The translations under genes and the position numbers were made by a program. A DNA stretch of 50,036 bases from UBA5336 sp039815055 (lineage in GTDB: Bacteria > Pseudomonadota > Alphaproteobacteria > Caulobacterales > Hyphomonadaceae), in contig JBCCAA010000013.1 of assembly GCA_039815055.1 (NCBI GenBank), positions 1 to 50,036 of the forward strand. The letters are read 5' to 3'. Shown piece after piece: positions 43,384-50,036 of this stretch. Under the pieces are notes generated by a model. That model saw nothing but the letters and a program-made list of their open reading frames with translations. It did no database searches and had not been told where the DNA came from. Position 1 is the first letter of the stretch. Each line of letters starts with the position of its first letter.

Positions 43384-44373
43384 TCAGAACCTGAAATTGA
43401 TCATGCGGTTCATGATGATGTTGCCGATCAGCATCCAGATTCCGAAACCGATCATACAGGTGCGGAATAGTGGTTCATGGGCGACCAGACCGAAGAATTC
43501 CGGGCGCAGAAAATGCACCGCTGCCGCCACAACGAAGGGCGCGGCGGTTAAGATCATTGCTGAGGCGCGCCCCTCTGCAGAGGCAGCTTTCACCTTCAAA
43601 CGAAGTGTCTGGCGGTCGCGCACTGTTGCCGCATTGGTTTTCAGCAGATCACACAAGTTGCCGCCAGTGCGTTCTTGCAGCCTGACGGTCGCCGCAAAAA
43701 GATCGATGTCAGGATCCCCTGCCCGCTCTGCCAGGCGCTCAATCGCAGACGTGAGAGACGCACCATAGGCCATCTCGTCGGTGGCCATTCCGAACTCTGT
43801 GCCGATTGGATCAGGCATTTCCTTGGCTACAAGGCCTATCGCGCCTGGAACAGGATGGCCTGCCTCCAGACTGCGGACAACGATCTGCAACGCATCAGGC
43901 AGCTGTTTTGCGAGGGCTTTGGCGCGTTTCCGGGCGAGAAACTTCAAGGTCAAGATGGGCGCAAGAATGAACACAACGGCGCCTGCGCCAATTGCTGGTA
44001 ACACAGCATCAAAGCGCCACCAGATCGCCGCGGCCACAGCAATTGCCACTGCCACAGAAATCAACATCCATTGTACCGGATGAAATGGCAGGCCCGAACG
44101 CACAATAAGCCGGTTCAGCCATTTGATCGCAAGGCGCAGGTTTCCCGCTTCATCGAGTCCGCGCTGACGACGAAGCTCAACGATCAAGTCTCCGGCCGAC
44201 TGGATTTTCTCCTGAAACTGCAGTCGGCGATTGATCAGTTTTTCCGTCCGAGCGCGCTGAACGGTCGAAAGCGCGCCTTGCGCGAATAGGACAACCGCGC
44301 CGAGCGCCAGGGCACCGCCGGCGACCATGTTGCGGTCGAGATCTAAGGCAAGAAGGTCAAGCACCCCATCCAT
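43384..44373 (-). CDS. tadB: Tad pilus inner-membrane platform protein TadB
   Basis: 329 residues. The N-terminus is hydrophobic, with a transmembrane pair near 100-145 (MLISVAVAIAVAAAIWW, AVVFILAPILTLKFL) and another at the C-terminus. The T2SS-F domain includes QLPDALQIVVRSLEAGHPVPGAIGLVAKEMPDP and LQERTGGNLCDLLKTNAATVRDR, hallmarks of TadB. It acts with TadC and the CpaF ATPase. The start lies six bases after the cpaF stop. Confidence 0.95.
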   Translation of the reverse strand: MDGVLDLLALDLDRNMVAGGALALGAVVLFAQGALSTVQRARTEKLINRRLQFQEKIQSAGDLIVELRRQRGLDEAGNLRLAIKWLNRLIVRSGLPFHPVQWMLISVAVAIAVAAAIWWRFDAVLPAIGAGAVVFILAPILTLKFLARKRAKALAKQLPDALQIVVRSLEAGHPVPGAIGLVAKEMPDPIGTEFGMATDEMAYGASLTSAIERLAERAGDPDIDLFAATVRLQERTGGNLCDLLKTNAATVRDRQTLRLKVKAASAEGRASAMILTAAPFVVAAAVHFLRPEFFGLVAHEPLFRTCMIGFGIWMLIGNIIMNRMINFRF

Positions 44374-44379
44374 ACCGGA

Positions 44380-45771
44380 TCAGTCTCCGTTTGAAGGATC
44401 GAACAGGTTCTCCGGCATGGTTACGCCTCGCCGTTCCATTTCATCCAGGAATTTCGGCCGAATACCCGTAGCGCGGAACGATCCGTACACCTTGCCCTCA
44501 TCATCGGTGTGGGTTCGATCAAACCGGAATATTTCCTGCATCTGAACTACCTTGCCTTCCATGCCGGTGATCTCGGCAATAGATGTCACCTTGCGTGATC
44601 CGTCTGACAGGCGGTTGGCCTGAACGATGAGGTTCACTGCGCTTGCAATCTGGCCGCGGATCGCTTCCTCGGAGATCTTCATGCCGCCCATCATCACCAT
44701 TTGCTCAAGACGAGTGATGGCATCGCGGGGATTGTTGGCGTGGATTGTCGCCATGGAGCCTTCATGGCCCGTGTTCATGGCCTGAAGCATGTCGAAGGCT
44801 TCTTCAGAACGGACTTCGCCGAGGATGACCCGATCAGGACGCATCCGAAGGGCGTTCTTGACCAGTTCGCGCTGTTTGATCTCGCCCTTGCCTTCAATAT
44901 TGGGCGGCCGCGTTTCCATACGCGCGACATGAGGCTGCATGAGTTGAAGCTCTGCAGCGTCTTCAATCGTGATCAAGCGTTCCTTGGGGCTGATTGCAGC
45001 CGAAAGTGCATTCAATAGGGTGGTCTTTCCAGAGCCCGTGCCGCCAGAAATAATGGTGGATGCCCGGCAATGGGACGCGCCAGAGATAAACGCGGCCATG
45101 CCTTCCGTCATCGCACCAAAGCCGACGAGTTTCTCCAGTGTCAGGGGGTTTTTCTTGAACTTTCGGATAGAGACCAGCGGTCCATCAATCGCAATCGGCA
45201 TAATGGCCGCATTGAACCGCGAGCCATCCGCCAGCCGGGCATCCACCAAAGGATGACTTTCATCCACCCGCCGCCCTACCGCAGAAACGATCCGGTTTAC
45301 GATGCGTAGCAAGTGATCATTGTCGGCAAAGCGCACGGGTGCCAGTTCAAGCTCACCGCCCCGTTCAATATAGACTTGATCGCAGCCATTGATCAGGATG
45401 TCGGCAATCGCGTCATCCTTCAGAAGCGGCTCAATCGGGCCGAGCCCTGTCATTTCATCGAATACGGCATCGGCGAAACTCGCCGCCTCTCCACCAGACA
45501 GCGCGATGTCCTCGCGGGACAACATATCCTGAATGATGCCGCGCACCTGCACGCGCAGTTGTGGCTCGCTGAGTTGATCCATCGCCGAAAGGTCTAGTTC
45601 ATCAATCAGGCGGGCATGAATGCGAAGTTTAGCGTCAAGCAACTGGCGTTGCGGGTCGACCTTCGGTGCAGGAGCAGGCGACGCGGGGGGTGCCGGCCCG
45701 TCCACAACAGGCGTAGCGGTCTCGCTGACTTCCGTTGTGCGGGGGAGTACCGCGCTAAAACGACCCATCAT
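44380..45771 (-). CDS. cpaF: Tad pilus assembly ATPase CpaF/TadA
   Basis: 463 residues. The Pro/Ala-rich N-terminus (about 20-40) precedes the conserved helical domain, then Walker A GGTGSGKTT (243-251), the Asp-box ITIEDAAELQL, Walker B RVILGEVRSEEAFDML (from 314) and the His box SMATIHANNPRDA. MRPDRVILGEVR is typical of CpaF. It powers Flp pilus extension, and in TadA retraction as well. The ATG overlaps the cpaE stop as ATGA. Confidence 0.96.
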   Translation of the reverse strand: MMGRFSAVLPRTTEVSETATPVVDGPAPPASPAPAPKVDPQRQLLDAKLRIHARLIDELDLSAMDQLSEPQLRVQVRGIIQDMLSREDIALSGGEAASFADAVFDEMTGLGPIEPLLKDDAIADILINGCDQVYIERGGELELAPVRFADNDHLLRIVNRIVSAVGRRVDESHPLVDARLADGSRFNAAIMPIAIDGPLVSIRKFKKNPLTLEKLVGFGAMTEGMAAFISGASHCRASTIISGGTGSGKTTLLNALSAAISPKERLITIEDAAELQLMQPHVARMETRPPNIEGKGEIKQRELVKNALRMRPDRVILGEVRSEEAFDMLQAMNTGHEGSMATIHANNPRDAITRLEQMVMMGGMKISEEAIRGQIASAVNLIVQANRLSDGSRKVTSIAEITGMEGKVVQMQEIFRFDRTHTDDEGKVYGSFRATGIRPKFLDEMERRGVTMPENLFDPSNGD

Positions 45772-46913
45772 GCGGCTCCCTGAAGCGGAAGGTCACGGGC
45801 AGAGCGAACTGCCTCGACCATATCGTCGATGTCTTTGACTAGCGGACTGCGGCTTTTCACCTGCGCGATGGGCAGACCAAGGTTGACCGCCATACGCGCG
45901 GACTCCCAGTCCGATCTCACAGAGTGATCGATTTGCCGGTGGATCGCCCGTTCCGCCTTGTCGACCGGAAACGCATTGCGATGACTGCGTTTGGCAAACA
46001 TCCGGTTGAGCACCAATCGCGTTGACGGACCTCCACGCAGGCCGTCGATATCACGGCAAAGGTCTGCTGCTGAATGCAGACTGGGCACCGTTAACTCGCT
46101 TAAGACAAACGCCTCGTCAGCCGCTGATACAATGGCGTCGCTCCAGGGGGTGCGATGGCGCGGCAGATCGACGATGACGTGCTCAAATGCGCTGCAAGTC
46201 ACATCAAGCAGCTTCAGAATTCCCGCCTCACTGGCCTGCAAGTCAGCCTTTGGATTACGCGCTGCGGCCATAAGGAAGATCCCTTTGGGATGTTCCCAGG
46301 AATAGGCGCGCACGAGTGTTTCATCGATACGCTCTGGATCGGCGCAGAGCGCAGCGACATCCAGTTTCTTCTGACCGTCCAGAAACGCTGCCGTCGTGCC
46401 GTCGGTCAGATTGAGGTCCACCAGAGCGATCCGGCGGGCCGGCGCGGACCGCAACACCGAAAATGCCATTTCGATCGCCAGGGTGGTGACGCCTGCGCCA
46501 CCGACAGCGCCGGTGAGGACCCAACATTCGCCGCCAGCGTTGACCGGCGAAGGGGCGTTGGCCTGATTTCGGCGCGCGCTGACATCTTCCAAAGTCGCCA
46601 GAATGTCGGAAATGTTGCTGTCCGACGAGAGAATGTCAGATACCGGAAACCTGAACAGGGTTCGTACAGCATCGGCTTGGAGATCATTGCCGATCACCAC
46701 CATCGCTACATCCGGGCGCCTCAGCGCATAAGATTCCAGCAGGCTTTGCGCATTGGCGCAGGACAAGTCGATCAGCACCACATCACCCGGCAGTTCCGTT
46801 GCGTGGGGTTGCCCTGCAACGATACCCAATGACTCCGACGCAATGCCTCGCCCGTTTAGCGCGGTCGTGAGTGTTTCGCCTGCCAAGACGGCTAAATGCG
46901 GATGGGTATTCAT
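45768..46913 (-). CDS. cpaE: Tad pilus localisation ATPase-like protein CpaE/TadZ
   Basis: 381 residues. The N-terminal 130 residues look like an atypical receiver domain (VVLIDLSCANAQSLL, VAMVVIGND). A ParA/MinD-type domain follows, whose P-loop region reads LTGAVGGAGVTTLAIEMAF, then IALVDLNLTDGTTAAFL and HVIVDLPRHRTPWSDAIV. The Walker lysine of true MinD proteins is not seen, as in many CpaE/TadZ proteins. It recruits the pilus machine to the pole. It overlaps both the small lipoprotein gene and cpaF. Confidence 0.93.
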   Translation of the reverse strand: MNTHPHLAVLAGETLTTALNGRGIASESLGIVAGQPHATELPGDVVLIDLSCANAQSLLESYALRRPDVAMVVIGNDLQADAVRTLFRFPVSDILSSDSNISDILATLEDVSARRNQANAPSPVNAGGECWVLTGAVGGAGVTTLAIEMAFSVLRSAPARRIALVDLNLTDGTTAAFLDGQKKLDVAALCADPERIDETLVRAYSWEHPKGIFLMAAARNPKADLQASEAGILKLLDVTCSAFEHVIVDLPRHRTPWSDAIVSAADEAFVLSELTVPSLHSAADLCRDIDGLRGGPSTRLVLNRMFAKRSHRNAFPVDKAERAIHRQIDHSVRSDWESARMAVNLGLPIAQVKSRSPLVKDIDDMVEAVRSARDLPLQGAA

Positions 46914-47104
46914 GTTGGCGCGCCTTCGACGGGCCGCAAATCGTGTTCGTCAAGGTCGCGAACCGATTGAACGGCTGCGTTGTGCTCTGTCGCCTCGCCG
47001 AGCAGATGAACATTCTGGCGATCATGGCTTGCGCAACCAACCACACCGATCAGGGCAAAGATGATGAGCACGGTCGCGCTCGCAATTTTGCTGGACTGGC
47101 TCAT
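46910..47104 (-). CDS. Short Tad-cluster lipoprotein in the cpaD position
   Basis: 64 residues, with a lipoprotein signal (hydrophobic 9-22, lipobox VVGC, Cys24). The mature part is only about 40 residues (LLGEATEHNAAVQSVRDLDEHD). The LGE-x3-HN-x2-VQ pattern resembles short lipoproteins of other Tad clusters. ATGA overlaps at both ends show it is translated within the operon. In Caulobacter this slot is filled by the much longer CpaD, so this protein may be a reduced functional substitute that helps the CpaC secretin. Homology to CpaD is not shown. Confidence 0.75.
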   Translation of the reverse strand: MSQSSKIASATVLIIFALIGVVGCASHDRQNVHLLGEATEHNAAVQSVRDLDEHDLRPVEGAPT

Positions 47105-48387
47105 GATCCGGCTCCTTCGACGGGTGTTGTGGTGCGGTCGAGAAGGAAGAACTCCGCCTCGCTCGGCTCACCAAAGGCTTCCAGAGGCGTTCGAAGCGCG
47201 TCCACATGGGATGCTGGCTGGACGAGCCGCGGCGTGATGATGATTACAAGCTCGGTTTCATTTCGCTGGTAACGCCGCGACGAGAACAGCGCGCCGAGTA
47301 CCGGCACATTCGATAGCCAGGGCGTGTTCACGGTCTCAGCCTGGAAATCGCTTTGCAAAAGCCCGGCGATGGCAAAGGCTTGCCCGTCATGCAGCTCAAC
47401 CTTCGTTTCTGCACGACGCACAGAGAACCCCGGAACAGATACGCCAGCACTACGCACTCCGTTTCGGGCATCCAGGGCGCTGACTTCGGGCATAACGTGG
47501 AGGTTGATCAGGCCATCGCCCAGAACTGTGGGCGTAAACTCGAGGCTGATACCGAAATCCTTGTAGCTGACAGCAACTGCTCCATCTCCGGTCGCAACAG
47601 GCACCGGTACTTCACCACCGGCCAGAAAGCTCGCCTTGTCACCTGACAAGGCAATAAGGTTTGGTCGGGCCAGGGTTCGCAATACACCTTTGGATTCCAG
47701 CGCGCTGAGCGTGACATCAAGGTTTTCGCCGCCCACCCCAATAAACGTAGCCACTGATTGAGCCAGACCGGAAACCGTTCCGCTTCCGGATCGAACAGCT
47801 GTGTCACTGTTTGCGAATTGGCTGTCCAAGCCGATGTCTCTGACAAAGTCGCGGCCTGCCTCAACAAATCGCACTTCCAGCATAACCTGCTGGCTTTCAC
47901 GAACGGTCAGACCACTGGCAACGCCACCCGGAACGTGAGTCTCTGCGATTTTCATCACCAGTTCGGCGGCGGCAATCGTGGTTACGCGTCCATCTATAAA
48001 AATGCCATCATGAACAGGGTAAATGTCGATTGCCTCTCCGGGCAGGAGGCGGTCCAGATCCCGGCGCAGGGCATCGAGGCCCATTGTGACCTGAAGCTCG
48101 ATGATCTCGCTTAGCTGACCACCTTCGGCGTACAGAAGAATGGTTGTGCGGCCCGGCGCAATTCCACGCACGAAGAACGACCGATCGGTCGTCACCATTG
48201 TGTCCGCGATGGATGGGTCCGAAAGAACGATCATGTCGAACGGGACGTCGGTTTCCACAACAGTGGATTTGGACCGCTCCAGTGTGAGGACTGGATCATC
48301 TGGATCGCCCTTGAGAACGGTCCAGGCCGCGGCTTGGCCGCTCCATGGTAAACACATAGCGAGGATGCAGACGACGGCACGGATCAT
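47101..48387 (-). CDS. cpaC: Tad pilus outer-membrane secretin CpaC/RcpA
   Basis: 428 residues with a signal peptide (about 1-20, ending GQAAA). The N-terminal secretin-associated domain has STVVETDVPFDMIVLSDPSIADTMVTTDRSFFVRGIAPGRTTILLY, typical of pilus secretins. It is followed by a BON-like region (DGRVTTIAAAELVMKIAE) and the secretin core (QQVMLEVRFVEAGRD, LARPNLIALSGDKASFLAGGEVPVPV, VELHDGQAFAIAGLLQ, ELVIIITPRLVQPA). It forms the pilus channel. Both ends overlap neighbours by ATGA. Confidence 0.95.
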   Translation of the reverse strand: MIRAVVCILAMCLPWSGQAAAWTVLKGDPDDPVLTLERSKSTVVETDVPFDMIVLSDPSIADTMVTTDRSFFVRGIAPGRTTILLYAEGGQLSEIIELQVTMGLDALRRDLDRLLPGEAIDIYPVHDGIFIDGRVTTIAAAELVMKIAETHVPGGVASGLTVRESQQVMLEVRFVEAGRDFVRDIGLDSQFANSDTAVRSGSGTVSGLAQSVATFIGVGGENLDVTLSALESKGVLRTLARPNLIALSGDKASFLAGGEVPVPVATGDGAVAVSYKDFGISLEFTPTVLGDGLINLHVMPEVSALDARNGVRSAGVSVPGFSVRRAETKVELHDGQAFAIAGLLQSDFQAETVNTPWLSNVPVLGALFSSRRYQRNETELVIIITPRLVQPASHVDALRTPLEAFGEPSEAEFFLLDRTTTPVEGAGS

Positions 48388-49301
48388 GAGCCGGCTCCTT
48401 CCAGCTCTTCTTCCCGGATATCTACGGGTGCGGACACTCTTTTGGCAGCTGTGCCCAGCACAACGGTTACAGTGGTGTTTTCAGGCCTGGGTGCTGACAC
48501 AGGTTCCGCTCGCGGAGCCGGTACAGAAGCGCGAGCGACAGGATGAAGGCGCGGCGCCGGTGTGTCTTCGCTCTCCTCAGGCTTAAGCCCCTCATTGGCT
48601 TCACGTTCATCCTCACCAATCAGGGTCAATCCAAGACGCGTTCCGCGCGCCGCGGCCGAGATCTTCTGGGCTTGTTCAGGGGTGAGTGCCAAAGTCACGA
48701 AAGTGGCGGGTATGGCTCCTTGCGAACGATTGCCGAACGTCTGGTCGACACCAAGCACTTCGACATTTTCGAGCATTGGACGCGGAATATTCGCGTCAGG
48801 GCCTTTCCCCCCCGGCACTGGAATATAGGCGAAGATATCCACATGATCGCCAGGCAGAACGAAGCCTGCAACGCCGGTTTCATTCGTCACAGCGATGGAG
48901 ACAGCGCGCATACCGTCCTCAATTTGGGTCGAAAGCATGCGCCGAGGCGGTGACCAGGCCGCTTTTACATGGGTCAGAAGTTCGCCTTCAAAAATAGTGG
49001 CTTGCGAAAACCGAACCTGCCCGCCGCCCGATTGAAGCATTTCAACGCTGGTCAGTGCGCCTTCCGGCAAATGTTCAATTGGCCATTCCACGACTCTGAC
49101 CTCGGCAGGCGTAATCGCCTCTGCGGGCAAGAAATCGCGGCCCGCCACCAACACTTCTGTCATAGACATGGTGGGAGCGGCCTGGACTTCTCGGATTTCT
49201 ACGGGGCGGTCTTCAGCGCTTCCAAACCCTGAAAACAAGACGAAAGCAAAAATGCCCAGAATAACTGACAGCCCCAGGCTGATTGCCGGTGCATACTTCA
49301 T
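48384..49301 (-). CDS. cpaB: Tad pilus assembly protein CpaB/RcpC
   Basis: 305 residues from an ATG at 49301, eight bases after a GAGGGG ribosome site (a GTG at 49304 is the next upstream codon). A single N-terminal membrane helix (ISLGLSVILGIFAFVLF) is followed by an SAF domain (VLVAGRDFLPAEAITPAEVRVVEWP), then RAVSIAVTNETGVAGFVLPGDHVDIFA, the CpaB signature, and ALTPEQAQKISAAARGTRLGLTLIGE. The last 60 residues are Pro/Ala/Glu-rich. It supports secretin assembly in the periplasm. It is the first gene of the operon. Confidence 0.94.
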   Translation of the reverse strand: MKYAPAISLGLSVILGIFAFVLFSGFGSAEDRPVEIREVQAAPTMSMTEVLVAGRDFLPAEAITPAEVRVVEWPIEHLPEGALTSVEMLQSGGGQVRFSQATIFEGELLTHVKAAWSPPRRMLSTQIEDGMRAVSIAVTNETGVAGFVLPGDHVDIFAYIPVPGGKGPDANIPRPMLENVEVLGVDQTFGNRSQGAIPATFVTLALTPEQAQKISAAARGTRLGLTLIGEDEREANEGLKPEESEDTPAPRLHPVARASVPAPRAEPVSAPRPENTTVTVVLGTAAKRVSAPVDIREEELEGAGS

Positions 49302-49311
49302 CACAGTGGCC

Positions 49312-49341
49312 CCTCAACCGAATTCTTCGGTATAGTTGAGG
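49312..49341 (-). promoter_or_regulatory. Hairpin overlapping the cpaB ribosome-binding site
   Basis: On the minus strand CCTCAA (49341-49336) pairs with TTGAGG (49317-49312), enclosing an inner CCGAA-GAA-TTCGG hairpin. The 3' arm includes the GAGG of the cpaB Shine-Dalgarno (49315-49310), so folding would hide it. If transcribed, it could lower or regulate cpaB translation. A promoter is not identified in the 186-base divergent gap 49302-49487. Confidence 0.45.
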
Positions 49342-49487
49342 TTCCATGTGTACACGGACTGCGATAAGCCACGCTGAATCTGGTGGATCAAATCCGCTTG
49401 GCCAGGCCGAGACCCTATTAACCCTGATGCAGCGCCAATGAATCCGGTCACTTACAGCCGTGCTGCAGCCTTCTATAAGCCACATTT

Positions 49488-50036
49488 ATGAAGTCGATCC
49501 TTCGTTTTCCCCCAATTGCCTCGGCGCTTGGTTACTTGATCTGGTGCTGGATGGTTCTGGTGGCACGCACGAGCAAGTGGACTATTGTGGGCGCTGAGCG
49601 CGCTAATGCGGCCTGGCATGCGCCGGGCGGATTGGTGGTGCCAGCCTGGCATGAGCAAATCTTGCTGCTTCCTGCCGGGTGGTCCCGCACGATGCGCCAT
49701 TGGAAGCGCCGGCCGGCCCCTGTCTCCATGCTGATCTCGCTCTCTCGCGATGCCGAACCCGTAGCCATGGCCATTGAGCATTTAGGTATCAGTTCAATCC
49801 GCGGCTCCAAGGCAAACGCGCGAAAGAAAGACAAGAACAAGGGCGGACTGCGAGCCGTGGCGCAAGCCGTAGGTCAGCTGAAGGATGGTGGCGTGCTGTG
49901 CATCACGCCTGATGGTCCACGTGGGCCTGCATTGTCGGTGGGCGATGGTCCAATTCTAATTGCCCAGCGCGCGGGCGCAAACATCATGCCCTATGCAATC
50001 GCGATAAAGGGTCATCGCCGACTCAATAGCTGGGAC
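49488..50036 (+). CDS. DUF374 lysophospholipid acyltransferase family protein, N-terminal part
   Basis: 183 codons from an ATG at 49488 run off the window end in frame. The start MKSILRFPPIASALGYLIWCW is a membrane helix. It is followed by VVPAWHEQILLLP (the conserved Trp-His), MLISLSRDAEPVAMAIEHLGISSIRGSKA, and the family signature VLCITPDGPRGPALSVGDGPILIAQRAGANIMP. DUF374 proteins resemble LpxL-type acyltransferases and act at the inner membrane on lipid A or phospholipids; the precise substrate is not established. It is divergent from the Tad operon. Confidence 0.9.
   Translation, partial: MKSILRFPPIASALGYLIWCWMVLVARTSKWTIVGAERANAAWHAPGGLVVPAWHEQILLLPAGWSRTMRHWKRRPAPVSMLISLSRDAEPVAMAIEHLGISSIRGSKANARKKDKNKGGLRAVAQAVGQLKDGGVLCITPDGPRGPALSVGDGPILIAQRAGANIMPYAIAIKGHRRLNSWD

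Noticed and set aside
49433..49445. CtrA-box candidate (TTAACCC) upstream of cpaB
   Set aside because: Only one TTAA half-site is present; the second half at seven bases is missing.

Overview
The window looks like chromosomal DNA of an alphaproteobacterium close to the Caulobacterales/Hyphomonadaceae (Hyphomonas- or Maricaulis-like stalked marine bacteria). The main reasons are a complete run of type II secretion genes beside a TonB receptor and a large secreted-type lipoprotein, the mfd-sdhE/recG arrangement, a PopA-like degenerate GGDEF protein, and a Tad/Cpa pilus cluster. The placement is inferred from gene content only. Genes are tightly packed, often with ATGA or GTGA stop/start overlaps. 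I see no tRNA, rRNA, insertion sequence, phage gene or CRISPR array.

Layout. 1-9136 (minus): T2SS operon gspC-D-E-F-G-H-I-J-K-L, with gspL cut by the window edge. 9406-15421 (minus): a TonB-dependent receptor preceded by a 1039-residue lipoprotein made of two tandem copies of one domain; a good Pho box lies upstream of the lipoprotein. 15706-19099 (minus): a 2OG-Fe(II) oxygenase, a GspO-type prepilin peptidase lacking the usual N-terminal methylase domain, a UDP-glucuronate 4-epimerase, and two unknown membrane proteins. 19198-20604 (plus): trmFO. 20821-22655 (minus): a histidine phosphatase and an alpha-methylacyl-CoA racemase. 22746-23957 (plus): the PopA-like c-di-GMP effector candidate. 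23954-30559: mfd and sdhE (minus), recG (plus), a DUF502 membrane protein (minus). 30741-31649 (plus): a degenerate DUF3089-like protein.

31702-39300 is the most coherent regulatory unit. A plus-strand operon (CPD photolyase, FAD amine oxidase, DUF1365, cyclopropane-fatty-acid-synthase-like methyltransferase) converges on a minus-strand operon (ChrR-like cupin protein, periplasmic DUF6134-like protein, iron-sulfur (6-4) photolyase). Both are preceded by the same promoter architecture, TGATCC-N16-CGTAT, which I read as a sigma-E/ChrR-type (ECF11) singlet-oxygen/UV stress promoter. No ECF sigma gene lies in the window, and the ChrR-like protein has lost the two zinc cysteines of its anti-sigma domain.

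39445-42449 (plus) is a sulfur amino acid operon, cysK-sseA-metC. 42442-49301 (minus) is a Tad pilus cluster, cpaB-cpaC-(64-residue lipoprotein)-cpaE-cpaF-tadB-tadC, without pilin, TadE/F or CpaA genes here. 49488-50036 (plus) is the start of a DUF374 acyltransferase. The T2SS, prepilin peptidase, lipoprotein and TonB receptor probably form one secretion and nutrient-scavenging system. The lipoprotein resembles, in context and Pho control, what I recall of Caulobacter ElpS.
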